Shown here: positions 1 through 8,283 of the stretch, piece after piece
Layout: each line of letters opens with the position of its first letter
Position numbering within the stretch: position 1 is the stretch's first letter
From: Flavobacterium beibuense F44-8
Lineage (GTDB): Bacteria; Bacteroidota; Bacteroidia; Flavobacteriales; Flavobacteriaceae
Assembly: GCF_000769915.1 (NCBI RefSeq)
Contig: NZ_JRLV01000001.1
Location: 310,001 to 374,000, forward strand
Direction: 5' to 3'
DNA: 64,000 nt
Program-made: the position numbers and the translations under genes
Notes under the pieces: model-generated
What the model saw: only the letters and a program-made list of their open reading frames with translations
What the model was told of the DNA's origin: nothing
Database searches by the model: none

Positions 1-1
1 T

Positions 2-151
2 AAATATGCAGGTACGTCAATGGGTAAGCTAATTCCCTTCGGAATAGGAGCTGCAATTGGCGGTGCTTTTAATTACACCACCATGCAGCGATTTAATACT
101 ATAGTATATAATTATTTTACAGGTACAGCTTTATCTGTTAGCCAGTTATAA
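2..151 (+). CDS. C-terminal end of an EcsC-family protein (partial)
   Basis: The plus strand is open from the window edge to a TAA at 149-151 and encodes about 49 residues. The end reads KYAGTSMGKLIPFGIGAAIG followed by GAFNYTTMQRFNTIVYNYF. The Gly-rich stretch, then a Phe-Asn-Tyr segment and a basic-aromatic tail, resembles the C-terminus of EcsC-family proteins (PF12787), whose biochemical role is unclear. The start lies outside the window. Its last 40 bases overlap the 3' end of the opposing pfkB gene. The family assignment rests on a short tail and is moderate; that this is a real coding tail is supported by its composition. Confidence 0.55.
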   Translation, partial: KYAGTSMGKLIPFGIGAAIGGAFNYTTMQRFNTIVYNYFTGTALSVSQL

Positions 152-1056
152 AGTCGTTTAGCATCTTCGGTTTTAAATAGCCCTGTTCCCGGGTTCATGG
201 TAGCGGCAGTACCACAGGCAACTCCCATGCATGCCATTTGTGTAGCAGTTCCGTTTTGTGCAATTATAGAAACCATACCGGCAACCATACTGTCTCCGGC
301 TCCCACTGTACTCAGTTTTCTAACCGAAGGGGCAGGCACATGTAAACATTCGTCTTTAGTAACCATATAAGCTCCCTGTGGTCCCATAGAAACTACTATC
401 ATTTCGGCTTTTCCTTCCTCAATAAGTTTTTTGGCTGCATCATCGGCGCTTTCGTTATCTAGGTTTTCAATGCCTGTAAGGCGGCTCAATTCGCCTAAGT
501 TTGGTTTTAAAAGGTAAACACCTTCTTTAAGTATTTCGGTTAAAGCATCTCCCGATGTATCGGCAACTACCTTAGCATTGTTCTCTTTGGCAATTGCGGT
601 TATTTTTCTTAGTATATCAGGATTGGTTTCAGGAGGTAAGCTTCCGCTTATTACAACTATTTCGGGAAACGGACTGTAGTTGGCTATTGTTTCAAAAATG
701 TTGTTAATTTCTTGCTGAGTTAGCGGTTCTCCCGGCATCCCAAAACGGTACTGTTCGTTGCTGTTGGTATCTACAACCGTAAAGTTTTCACGGGTTTCTC
801 CTTTTGTTTTTACCGGTAGTATGTCTACATGCTCTTTGGTAAGTAGGTTTTCAAGCAGTTCACCTGTACGTCCGCCAGACGTAAATAATGCGGTTGAGTT
901 GATATCAAGGCGTACCAGCCCGCGTGACACGTTTATACCTCCGCCTCCCGGTTCGTATTTTGGAGGGGCACAACGCAGCTTTTTTTCGGGTTTAATATTT
1001 TGTACCTCACTGCTTTTATCTACAGTAGGGTTTAGGGTAATAGTAAGTACTTTCAT
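112..1056 (-). CDS. pfkB: 6-phosphofructokinase of the PfkB (ribokinase) family
   Basis: Phosphorylates fructose 6-phosphate to fructose 1,6-bisphosphate with ATP in glycolysis; cytosolic. The 314-aa protein has the PfkB-family signature 1 (PGGGGINVSRGL near residue 38) and signature 2 with the catalytic Asp (TVGAGDSMVAG near residue 250). The N-terminal phrase LRCAPPKYEPGGGGINV and the phrase VVSMGPQGA closely match E. coli Pfk-2 rather than fructose-1-phosphate kinases, so 6-phosphofructokinase II is preferred; 1-phosphofructokinase or tagatose-6-phosphate kinase cannot be excluded. I chose the ATG at 1056; an in-frame TTG lies one codon upstream. The gene stands alone and its 3' end overlaps the convergent EcsC-like gene. 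Confidence 0.88.
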   Translation of the reverse strand: MKVLTITLNPTVDKSSEVQNIKPEKKLRCAPPKYEPGGGGINVSRGLVRLDINSTALFTSGGRTGELLENLLTKEHVDILPVKTKGETRENFTVVDTNSNEQYRFGMPGEPLTQQEINNIFETIANYSPFPEIVVISGSLPPETNPDILRKITAIAKENNAKVVADTSGDALTEILKEGVYLLKPNLGELSRLTGIENLDNESADDAAKKLIEEGKAEMIVVSMGPQGAYMVTKDECLHVPAPSVRKLSTVGAGDSMVAGMVSIIAQNGTATQMACMGVACGTAATMNPGTGLFKTEDAKRLYNWLTDKAVPVK

Positions 1057-1167
1057 CAAGGTATAGCTTATTATTTTAGATAAGGGCTAAATTACCAAAA
1101 TGATTATTTAATGCAAGTGATTGCAGTAATTTGTAATAATAAAAAAATGGAAGGTGTGTGGGAAGGG

Positions 1168-1467
1168 TTATCTTAGAAAACGTTCTAAGATGGTGTACTC
1201 GTTACTTAGCTCTATGTAGTAACAGTCTTGTGGAATCTCAACATCAAATTTTGAGATTTGCTTATCAGTGAAGCCTCTTTGTTTTAGTTCTTCATGGGTG
1301 TGCAGTAAAACGGGTTCGTCGCCTACATAGTATAGGTTGGCGTCATTTCGGCTAATTTCTTTAACCTTACCGGATATACCATAGTCCATAGAATTATAAA
1401 ACAAATCTTTTTCAAGCTCTTCCTCAGATAGCTCATTAATCCACGCTTTAAGGTCTTTTAGCTTCAT
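1168..1467 (-). CDS. Conserved-looking small acidic protein of unknown function
   Basis: A 99-aa soluble protein with no signal peptide or membrane segment. I do not recognise the family. It starts with MKLKDLKAWINELSEEELEK, an amphipathic acidic/basic helix, followed by a mixed region with the phrase YYVGDEPVLLHTHEELKQRG. The ATG at 1467 is the only sensible start, and the reading frame fills a gap between pfkB and a long AT-rich spacer. It is separated from pfkB by about 110 bases and may be monocistronic. No function is proposed. Confidence 0.65.
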   Translation of the reverse strand: MKLKDLKAWINELSEEELEKDLFYNSMDYGISGKVKEISRNDANLYYVGDEPVLLHTHEELKQRGFTDKQISKFDVEIPQDCYYIELSNEYTILERFLR

Positions 1468-1895
1468 ACGCTGTGTAATTTTTAAGCTTAGCCGTGGGGG
1501 ACTAAAGTTTGTTTGTAAACATTAAAGTTCGGGGTAAAACTATTAAAAATTTGTTAATTTTTTATTAATTAAAGCAAATTTTATGTGATTAAATTTACTA
1601 TGGGGTTATGAAATTATACTTCTAAAAGTTAAATTAATGATATTATTGCTTGTTTTGAGGAGTTTTTGATGTGATTTTGGCAGGTATTTGGATGATTTTC
1701 TTTGTAAACGGTAAGTTGTGTAATTCAGGTGAATAGCTGCTGTATTTTTAGTGTTTTCATAATAAAGGCTGTATTTTACTAAAGAATTAAGGCAATTAAG
1801 ATAAGGTTAAATAAGGCTTATTATTCAATAAACCTTTTGCTTAAGCGTTATATTAGTACACAAAATACTAAGCCTTTAAAAGTAAGGGATATTAA
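1468..1895. other. 428-bp AT-rich intergenic region, no gene seen
   Basis: Divergent spacer between the 1168-1467 gene and the 1896-2195 gene. It is very AT-rich with many stops in all frames. An imperfect hairpin (AAGG-c-TTATT, loop, AATAA-a-CCTT, around 1815-1840) followed by a short T-run is visible but weak. No full TTG-N19-TAnnTTTG promoter was found. I see no tRNA or recognisable RNA fold here. Confidence 0.5.
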
Positions 1896-2195
1896 ATGAG
1901 GAAATTAGATGTTAAACACACAGCATACCATGTTTTGGTTGCTGTTTATTTTTTATGGGTAATAGTAATAGGCATACTGGTAGCTATGGCTATGTATAAC
2001 TACATTAATACTCTGGATGCAGGGCTTAACCAGGTATTTTTTAAATGGATAATTTATAACTTTCTAACAGGTACTATGTTGTTTGTGGTAATAAGGATGT
2101 TTAAGCAAAACAAAAAGCTTAATAGGGTTGTACTGTATAGTTATACTTTTATGCTGGGAGTATCGGTTACTACATTGCTGATGATAAGGGGATAA
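1896..2195 (+). CDS. Small three-helix membrane protein of unknown function
   Basis: A 99-aa protein with three predicted membrane segments (about residues 10-33, 45-65 and 78-95) and short basic loops such as MFKQNKKLNR between helices 2 and 3. I recognise no family. The ATG at 1896 follows an A-rich leader. A strong hairpin terminator directly after the stop supports a real monocistronic transcript. The location is the inner membrane by inference. Confidence 0.6.
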   Translation: MRKLDVKHTAYHVLVAVYFLWVIVIGILVAMAMYNYINTLDAGLNQVFFKWIIYNFLTGTMLFVVIRMFKQNKKLNRVVLYSYTFMLGVSVTTLLMIRG

Positions 2196-2196
2196 C

Positions 2197-2228
2197 AAAA
2201 AACCGCCACATTTAATGCAGCGGTTTTT
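2197..2228 (+). terminator. Rho-independent terminator after the small membrane protein gene
   Basis: The stem AAAAAACCGC (2197-2206) pairs with GCGGTTTTT (2220-2228) around a 13-base loop and ends in a T-run. It begins one base after the TAA at 2193-2195. Confidence 0.8.
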
Positions 2229-2255
2229 AACCAAATAAACAATCTAAAATAACCT

Positions 2256-2305
2256 AACCTTTTTATGAAGATTTTATTATTAGATGCAAATAATGTAAAA
2301 AGGTT
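2256..2305. repeat. 50-bp inverted repeat in the spacer before the DUF493-murA unit
   Basis: AACCTTTTTA at 2256-2265 is the exact reverse complement of TAAAAAGGTT at 2296-2305, with partial further pairing inside the 30-base loop. It lies beyond the terminator at 2197-2228 and about 80 bases upstream of the next promoter. Function is unknown. Confidence 0.5.
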
Positions 2306-2387
2306 GCTTTGGAAAAGAAAATATTTGTGTACTTTGTAATTCGATGATCCTGTAGCCGATTTTTAATGAAGTTACAGGGCTATAATG

Positions 2388-2395
2388 TATATTTG
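2388..2395 (+). promoter_or_regulatory. -7 element TATATTTG for the DUF493-DUF4290-murA unit
   Basis: TATATTTG matches the Bacteroidota -7 consensus TAnnTTTG. It ends 20 bases before the ATG at 2416, giving a very short leader. No clear -33 TTG is visible. Confidence 0.5.
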
Positions 2396-2415
2396 CGTTT
2401 ATTTTTTAATGAAGA

Positions 2416-2703
2416 ATGGATAAGAAAAGCGAAGAATTTTATAAAAGACTTAAAGAAGAACTTGAAAATACTACGGCTAAATGGCCAACAGAATATTTAT
2501 TTAAGTTTATAGTGCCGTCTCAACCTCAAAAAATAGAGGAAATTGAAAAGGCTTTTGACCAAATGGGAGCTGTTATAGAAACAAACCAGTCCAAAACAGG
2601 TAAATATACCAGCGTTTCTATAAATGTAAGAATGAAAGACTCCCAGTCGGTTATAGATAAATACATTGAAATGTCGTCTATAGAAGGCATCATTTCACTA
2701 TAA
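2416..2703 (+). CDS. DUF493 (YbeD-like) family protein
   Basis: A 95-aa cytosolic protein. After a lysine/glutamate-rich N-terminal helix it has the DUF493 core: YLFKFIVPSQPQKIEEIEKA, then a strand-rich half containing GKYTSVSINVRMKDSQSVIDKY. YbeD-like proteins have an ACT-like ferredoxin fold and are thought to be small regulatory proteins; the E. coli member is of poorly known role. The gene is the first of a tight set: the DUF4290 gene starts 11 bases after its stop and murA follows. The co-transcription is inferred from spacing and the single upstream promoter element. Confidence 0.8.
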   Translation: MDKKSEEFYKRLKEELENTTAKWPTEYLFKFIVPSQPQKIEEIEKAFDQMGAVIETNQSKTGKYTSVSINVRMKDSQSVIDKYIEMSSIEGIISL

Positions 2704-2714
2704 AAACACACAAC

Positions 2715-3407
2715 ATGGAATACAATCCTGATAACGCCATAAACGCCTTGGAATATAATTCTGAAAGGCCTAAACTGATTATTCCCGAATACGGAAGACA
2801 CCTTCAGAAGCTTATAGAACAGGCAGTGGAATTAGAAGACAGGGACGAGCGCAACAAAGCCGCAAAATATATTATTTCGGTAATGGGAAGCCTTAACCCG
2901 CACCTTAGAGATGTGCCCGATTTTCAGCACAAGCTTTGGGACCAGATTTTTATAATGTCTGATTTTAAACTTGATGTTGATTCGCCATACCCAATACCGT
3001 CTAAAGAGATGCTGGAGCAAAAGCCGGAAAGGCTGGCTTATCCCCAAAATTTCCCTAAATACCGTTTTTATGGTAACAATATTACCAATATGATTGAGGT
3101 AGCTAACAAGTGGGAAGACGGAGAGCTTAAAACAGCCCTTATCATGGTGATTGCAAATCATATGAAAAAATCATACCTGAGCTGGAATAAAGATACCGTG
3201 AAGGATGAGGTGATTTTTGAACACCTACTTGAATTGTCGGGAGGAAAAATAAACCTTCTTAAAACAGATGAGGAGCTTTCCAATTCTACCGACCTGATGA
3301 GGGTGAATAAAAAGAACAGCAATAAAACCCAATATACCAGCAACAGTAAGCAAAAAGGGCACCGAAGCAATAATAGTAAGAACCAAAATAATAAGAACAG
3401 AAAATAA
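2715..3407 (+). CDS. DUF4290 domain-containing protein
   Basis: A 230-aa soluble protein. The N-terminal two thirds match DUF4290, a family common in Bacteroidota (phrases LIIPEYGRHLQKLIEQAVEL and NPHLRDVPDFQHKLWDQIFI). The last 35 or so residues are a low-complexity, Asn/Lys/Ser-rich tail (KKNSNKTQYTSNSKQKGHRS and onward), likely disordered and possibly nucleic-acid binding. The function of the family is not known. It sits between the DUF493 gene (11 bases) and murA (24 bases), so it probably shares their transcript. Confidence 0.85.
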   Translation: MEYNPDNAINALEYNSERPKLIIPEYGRHLQKLIEQAVELEDRDERNKAAKYIISVMGSLNPHLRDVPDFQHKLWDQIFIMSDFKLDVDSPYPIPSKEMLEQKPERLAYPQNFPKYRFYGNNITNMIEVANKWEDGELKTALIMVIANHMKKSYLSWNKDTVKDEVIFEHLLELSGGKINLLKTDEELSNSTDLMRVNKKNSNKTQYTSNSKQKGHRSNNSKNQNNKNRK

Positions 3408-3431
3408 CCTCAAAAACCTCTAAAACGCCGC

Positions 3432-4742
3432 ATGGGAACATTTAAAATTGAAGGTGGAATACAATTAAAAGGTGAAATAACCCCTCAGGGAGCCAAAAAC
3501 GAAGCATTACAAATATTATGTGCAGTGCTTTTAACCCCCGAAAAAGTTACTATAACCAATATCCCCGATATTATTGACGTTAACAAGCTAATTAAGCTGT
3601 TAGGGAATTTAGGCGTAAAAATAGAAAAGCTGGCACATGGTGCTTATACTTTTCAGGCAGATGAGGTTAACTTAGCTTATCTTGAATCAGAAGGCTTTAA
3701 GGAAGAAGGTAAATCGTTAAGAGGATCTATAATGATTGTTGGTCCGTTATTAGCCCGTTTCGGTAAAGGATATATTCCAAAACCCGGAGGTGATAAAATA
3801 GGACGCAGAAGACTTGATACTCACTTTGAAGGATTTATCAATCTTGGTGCTAAGTTTCGTTACAACAGAGAAGATTATTTTTATGGTGTAGAGGCCGACA
3901 GGCTTAAAGGTACCTATATGCTTCTTGATGAGGCATCGGTTACCGGTACTGCAAACATTATTATGGCTGCTGTACTTGCCGAAGGTAAAACCACAATATA
4001 TAACGCAGCCTGCGAACCATACCTGCAACAGCTTTGTAAAATGCTAAACAGTATGGGAGCTAAAATTACCGGGGTAGGATCTAACCTTATCGAAATAGAA
4101 GGCGTAGAAAAACTGGGCGGATGTGAGCACAGAATCTTACCTGATATGATTGAGATAGGTAGCTGGATTGGTCTTGCTGCTATGACCCGAAGCGAAATCA
4201 CTATTAAGGATGTAAGCTGGGATAACCTTGGTGTAATTCCTAATACCTTCAGGAAACTGGGTATTACTCTTGAGCGTAGAGGTGACGATATTTACATTCC
4301 TGCTCACGAAGACGGTTATGAAATTCAAAACTATATTGACGGATCTATACTTACCATTGCAGATGCTCCGTGGCCTGGTTTCACGCCCGATTTGTTGAGC
4401 ATTGTACTTGTAGTAGCTACACAGGCAAGAGGTAGTGTTTTAGTTCATCAGAAAATGTTTGAAAGCCGCCTGTTCTTTGTAGACAGACTGATAGATATGG
4501 GGGCTAAAATCATTCTTTGTGATCCGCACAGGGCTACGGTCATCGGGCATGATTTTAAATCACAGCTTAAAGGTATCATGATGTCATCTCCTGATATCAG
4601 GGCGGGTATCTCGTTGCTTATTGCGGCACTGTCTGCAAAAGGTACAAGTACTATACAGAACATTGACCAGATAGATCGTGGTTATGAAAGAATAGACGAA
4701 AGATTACGTGCTCTTGGGGCTAAAATTACCAGAGAGGATTAA
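3432..4742 (+). CDS. murA: UDP-N-acetylglucosamine 1-carboxyvinyltransferase
   Basis: First committed step of peptidoglycan synthesis: transfers enolpyruvate from PEP to UDP-GlcNAc in the cytosol. The 436-aa protein has the EPT-synthase fold with the N-terminal loop GEITPQGAKNEALQILCAVL (K22/N23 equivalent), a central active-site loop PGGDKIGRRRLDTHFEG and a C-terminal DIRAGISLLIAALSAKGTST. The residue normally Cys115 in E. coli is Asp121 here (codon GAT, 3792-3794). Cys-to-Asp enzymes are active and resist fosfomycin, because the drug alkylates that Cys. Last gene of the DUF493-DUF4290-murA unit; a terminator follows. Confidence 0.95.
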   Translation: MGTFKIEGGIQLKGEITPQGAKNEALQILCAVLLTPEKVTITNIPDIIDVNKLIKLLGNLGVKIEKLAHGAYTFQADEVNLAYLESEGFKEEGKSLRGSIMIVGPLLARFGKGYIPKPGGDKIGRRRLDTHFEGFINLGAKFRYNREDYFYGVEADRLKGTYMLLDEASVTGTANIIMAAVLAEGKTTIYNAACEPYLQQLCKMLNSMGAKITGVGSNLIEIEGVEKLGGCEHRILPDMIEIGSWIGLAAMTRSEITIKDVSWDNLGVIPNTFRKLGITLERRGDDIYIPAHEDGYEIQNYIDGSILTIADAPWPGFTPDLLSIVLVVATQARGSVLVHQKMFESRLFFVDRLIDMGAKIILCDPHRATVIGHDFKSQLKGIMMSSPDIRAGISLLIAALSAKGTSTIQNIDQIDRGYERIDERLRALGAKITRED

Positions 4743-4762
4743 TTTTTACTACAATATCATTT

Positions 4763-4790
4763 AAAAGGCTGAATAACTTCAGCCTTTTTT
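4763..4790 (+). terminator. Terminator after murA
   Basis: AAAAGGCTGAA (4763-4773), loop TAAC, TTCAGCCTTTT (4778-4788), followed by more T. A perfect 11-bp stem 20 bases after the murA stop. Confidence 0.9.
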
Positions 4791-4819
4791 TGTTAAATTT
4801 GGTAACAACGTTTTTATCA

Positions 4820-5269
4820 ATGATTAAACGTATCACATATGGTGTAATTTTTGGCTCTGTGCTTATTATTACCGGAGTGGTATTTTTATGTGCTTTTATA
4901 GTTTTACCCGATGCCCCACAAGAGGCTTTGGTTGAAAAAGAGTCCATATTGTTTTGCGGAACACCAAATACGCCACAGAAGTCGGCTAAAGGAAGGGAAA
5001 TTATGAATTCCAATTGTGCAGCCTATCATAAAGCAGATATTGACTTGGGCAACGGAACACTTAGAGGGATTGATAAAAACTACAATGCAGCGTTTTTAAT
5101 GGATTACATCAATAATGAGGATTCTCTCATTAAGGCTAATAATAGTGTTGTAAAGCAACTTCATGAAAAGTATGGATAAAACGATTACAAACACAAAAAC
5201 GAATTCACTAAAGAGGAAATAGAAAGCCTGATTTCTTATTTAGCGCCTTACCAAAACAACTTAAAATGA
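4820..5269 (+). pseudogene. Membrane-anchored cytochrome c, inactivated (stop codon and lost heme cysteine)
   Basis: The frame from the ATG at 4820 encodes an N-terminal membrane anchor (residues 8-30) and a c-type cytochrome domain. It stops at a TAA (5177-5179) after 119 residues, but the same frame continues in cytochrome-like sequence: DYKHKNEFTKEEIESLISYL, then ends at TGA 5267-5269. The heme site reads C66-A-A-Y69-H70 instead of CxxCH; TAT at 5024-5026 is one base from TGT. Two independent lesions at key positions indicate decay rather than sequencing error. The TGA overlaps the next gene's ATG (ATGA at 5266-5269), showing that the original gene ran to 5269 and was translationally coupled. 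A truncated product of residues 1-119 may still be made. Confidence 0.8.
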
Positions 5270-5736
5270 ACAGTAAGTTATTATTTTACGAGAAACAACA
5301 GTTTAGGCAATGGTGGCTTTGGCTACTGCTTGCCGTAATAAATGTTTTTATGGTGTATCCGCTTATTGTAAATATAGCTACTGTAAGGATGCCGGCAATG
5401 GCAGGAGAAACAATTTTGTTGTTGGTTACTTTTTGGCTATGGCGTTTAGCATTGGTCACAAAAATTGATGAAAAAGGAATCTCTATAAAATTTGAAGGCT
5501 TTCACAGGGATTTTAAATTTTACGATTGGAAAAATATCGACTACTGCGAAATAAAAAAATACAATCCCATTATGGACTATGGCGGATGGGGGATAAGAAT
5601 AGGAGCTTATAATGTATCGGGCAATACCGGAGTTTTAATATATTTTAAAGATGGAAAAAAACTTATGCTGGGTACAAATAAAGAAGACGAATTATTTGCT
5701 GCATTAAATCAAATAGAATCAAAAAATCCCTCCTGA
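5266..5736 (+). CDS. Two-helix membrane protein with a PH-like C-terminal domain, unknown function
   Basis: A 156-aa protein with two membrane helices (about residues 17-37 and 45-65) followed by a cytosolic beta-rich region of about 90 residues containing ISIKFEGFHRDFKFYDWKNI and GVLIYFKDGKKLMLGT. This arrangement (two helices then a bPH-like domain) is common in uncharacterised bacterial membrane proteins. I do not recognise a named family with certainty. Its ATG overlaps the TGA of the broken cytochrome gene, so its translation was once coupled and may now be reduced by the premature stop upstream. The terminator stem begins inside its last codons. Confidence 0.75.
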   Translation: MNSKLLFYEKQQFRQWWLWLLLAVINVFMVYPLIVNIATVRMPAMAGETILLLVTFWLWRLALVTKIDEKGISIKFEGFHRDFKFYDWKNIDYCEIKKYNPIMDYGGWGIRIGAYNVSGNTGVLIYFKDGKKLMLGTNKEDELFAALNQIESKNPS

Positions 5737-5755
5737 AAAGAGAGGGATTTTTTTT
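5721..5755 (+). terminator. Terminator overlapping the end of the 5266-5736 gene
   Basis: AAAAAATCCCTC (5721-5732), a nine-base loop, GAGGGATTT (5742-5750) and a T-run to 5755. The left arm covers the final codons and the stop. Confidence 0.85.
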
Positions 5756-5805
5756 GTAAAACTGATTGGTTGGATTGATGACTGAACCCTTTATCGGGTT
5801 TATGT

Positions 5806-8283
5806 TTATTGAATAATATCAAGGAATTTTAAACCGAACATTACTCCGTCTGTTACATAGCCACTACCTTGGTATGACCTAACATAGTCTATTCTAAACA
5901 TTCTGAATTTACCAATACCTACGTTATCAAACCCGGCAGTAAACTCATGGTAAGGAGTGTAGTTTGGTGTAGCAATACCGTGATAGCCTACAACAAGATT
6001 CCACTGTAGCTTGTTCAGTAAAGGAACTTTATTCATAAGGTAGCCTTTAAAGTTGTGCTCAATATGACTTTCAAAATACGAATCGTTTGTGCTGTGAGAG
6101 TAGTATGATAATATATTAAACGCATTAGTATTACTGTTACCCGAATTTACGTGTGTTTGATTGCCGTTAAAGTGTTTGTAATCCATAAACGCAATGTTAT
6201 CTGCATTGAAGAATTTACCTGCTTTAAGGTTGATACCAAAATCCCCTTTGTTGCCTAGTGTAGTATTGTAATACGTTCTTGCTGCAATAAAGTCGTATTC
6301 ATATTTGCTGTCGCTGGCTGCAAAAGCCTTGGTGTACTGTACAGCAATAGTAGGGTAATTGGCAGTACTCACATTAAGTTTACCATCAGGTCTTGTAATG
6401 TATTTTTGACCAAAACGGATAGTAGCAGCTATGTCGGCTTTCATTAAGTTATGAGTGTCAAATGCAGGGGTGGTATAATCGTTTGAAGCCTGCGGATTGT
6501 TTGATGTATAATCATGATCGTTTTTAATAAGTACGTAATCGGTATTATTAAAGAGTTGCTTACGTCTTACGTACTGAATATTTGCTCCCATATTAAGACC
6601 TGTAAATATCTCCCTGCCATAGCTTAGTTTGGCAAAGGTTTTGTCGTAAAGCTTCATGTAGTTGTCTTTAAACAGTAAAGAGCTTATCATGTTCATAGCC
6701 GGAGATATAGGTTCGCTTGCATTAAACTGTTCTACAATGCTGCCCCCTGTAAGGTAGAAAGTACCTACTTTACCAAAACGATGTGTAAACCATCCGTTTA
6801 CTCGTAAACGATCTTCGGCTACACCATAATTAAAGTTAGCGCCAAAAGAGGTGTATTTCTTTTCGTCAGCATCATAATGCCTAAAGGAAAGCCCGGTATT
6901 AAAAGTCCATCCCTGTACAGTATTGAATATAGGTACTTTTAAAATACCGTCGTACGAATAGCGGTTGTGTTTTTTAGAGTTCCTGTAGCTATAGCCGCTA
7001 ATGATGTCAAAAGGGCGGAATTTATTGTACTTCCTGTCTAATGAATCAAGATATTCGGGAGAGTTGGTAACAGTATTGATACTGTCTTTTTTAAAATAAT
7101 CTTTTACTTCTTCTTCGGTTAAAGGGATAGGTCTTGCAGTTTGCCAGTATAGTGAGTCTTTTTTGTTTGAATCTTCTTCTATATACACAATTTCTTTCCC
7201 GAAGGTTTTTTTATCAAAATGGTCGTGGAAAACATAATTGCTGTAAACATGGGTAAATGTACCGGAGAACGTCATTCCTAATAATCCGGCTTTGAAATCA
7301 AATATTTGGGAGTTTTTTGCCCAAATCCTGCTACTGGTATTAAAACTGAAGTTTTGTTTTAAATTCAGGTTTTCCAGTATTGGCTGTTGCATTCTGTAAC
7401 CTTTAATGTCAAAGTCTACGGCATATATTGCCCAGGTTTCGTTTACAATGTAAATGTAGCCCTCAAAAACAGGTTCTTTGTCGCGTTTTGGAGTTACCTG
7501 TATTTTGTTTATCAGGTTATTATTATCGTCAAAAAAGCTACCTTCCAGCTTAAACTTGTAGTAGTTAAAAGCATTGTTTGCTAAAGGAGAAATCATTTTC
7601 AGGTCAAACTCCACATAATTGTTGTAAAAGTTATAGTAGGTGCCTAACGCAGTATTATAGCTAAAGCCGTTATCGTCTCCGCTTATTTTTGAGGCGATAA
7701 TTCTTTCCTTTAGGTTGTTAGGCTGTTCGAAAGTAATTTTAGATACGGTTTCCGAAAGGTATAATACCCCCGCTCCGGTAGAGTCTAACATTTCTCCTTC
7801 CATTTCCTCTTTTACTTTTATTCCCATAATCTTATCCGGAACATCTTTTATCCGGAAGATACCTTTAGAGTAAAAGTCGGCTTCAAAGCGTCCTGCTTTT
7901 TCTGAGTTTTCTTTTTTGTGTGCTATAGCTTCCCTTATAATTCTGTTGGCAGGATTATCGGTATTGTTTATAACCACTTCATTAAGAGTGTAGGTTTCGT
8001 CCTGTAAAGTTATGTTTAACGTATAGGGAAGTGACGTAACGTTTACTGTTTCTTTTCTGGTTTTAAACCCTATTGACTGAAATACCAGTGTATAGTTTCC
8101 GGTTTTTTTAATGCTTAGTTCGTATAATCCGTTTTCGTTTGCCGAGGTATTATTATAAGTGTTTTCAATGCCTATGCTGGCAAAAGGTACGGGTTCGCCA
8201 TTGGCAGATGTTATTTTTCCTTTTATCTGGGCAAAGGAAGCTGTTGCAAACAGTAGTAGTAAATAAGTGATTGCTTTATGCAT
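5806..8283 (-). CDS. DUF5686 / carboxypeptidase-like regulatory domain outer-membrane protein (paralogue A)
   Basis: An 825-aa exported protein. Residues 1-18 are a signal peptide (cleaved near TASFAQ). Residues about 19-100 are a CarboxypepD_reg-like domain (GKITSANGEPVPFASIGIEN) as found at the N-terminus of many Bacteroidota outer-membrane proteins. The remainder is DUF5686, ending in amphipathic strands with a terminal aromatic-rich FGLKFLDIIQ, which suggests a beta-barrel C-terminus. Function is unknown; a surface or transport role is only inference. It aligns end to end with the 8748-11225 product, which has the same length, so the two are tandem paralogues. A small plus-strand gene separates them. 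Confidence 0.88.
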   Translation of the reverse strand: MHKAITYLLLLFATASFAQIKGKITSANGEPVPFASIGIENTYNNTSANENGLYELSIKKTGNYTLVFQSIGFKTRKETVNVTSLPYTLNITLQDETYTLNEVVINNTDNPANRIIREAIAHKKENSEKAGRFEADFYSKGIFRIKDVPDKIMGIKVKEEMEGEMLDSTGAGVLYLSETVSKITFEQPNNLKERIIASKISGDDNGFSYNTALGTYYNFYNNYVEFDLKMISPLANNAFNYYKFKLEGSFFDDNNNLINKIQVTPKRDKEPVFEGYIYIVNETWAIYAVDFDIKGYRMQQPILENLNLKQNFSFNTSSRIWAKNSQIFDFKAGLLGMTFSGTFTHVYSNYVFHDHFDKKTFGKEIVYIEEDSNKKDSLYWQTARPIPLTEEEVKDYFKKDSINTVTNSPEYLDSLDRKYNKFRPFDIISGYSYRNSKKHNRYSYDGILKVPIFNTVQGWTFNTGLSFRHYDADEKKYTSFGANFNYGVAEDRLRVNGWFTHRFGKVGTFYLTGGSIVEQFNASEPISPAMNMISSLLFKDNYMKLYDKTFAKLSYGREIFTGLNMGANIQYVRRKQLFNNTDYVLIKNDHDYTSNNPQASNDYTTPAFDTHNLMKADIAATIRFGQKYITRPDGKLNVSTANYPTIAVQYTKAFAASDSKYEYDFIAARTYYNTTLGNKGDFGINLKAGKFFNADNIAFMDYKHFNGNQTHVNSGNSNTNAFNILSYYSHSTNDSYFESHIEHNFKGYLMNKVPLLNKLQWNLVVGYHGIATPNYTPYHEFTAGFDNVGIGKFRMFRIDYVRSYQGSGYVTDGVMFGLKFLDIIQ

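Noticed and set aside
5177..5179. Programmed read-through or recoding of the TAA in the cytochrome gene
   Set aside because: No recoding signal is visible, and the heme motif is lost as well, so decay is the simpler explanation.
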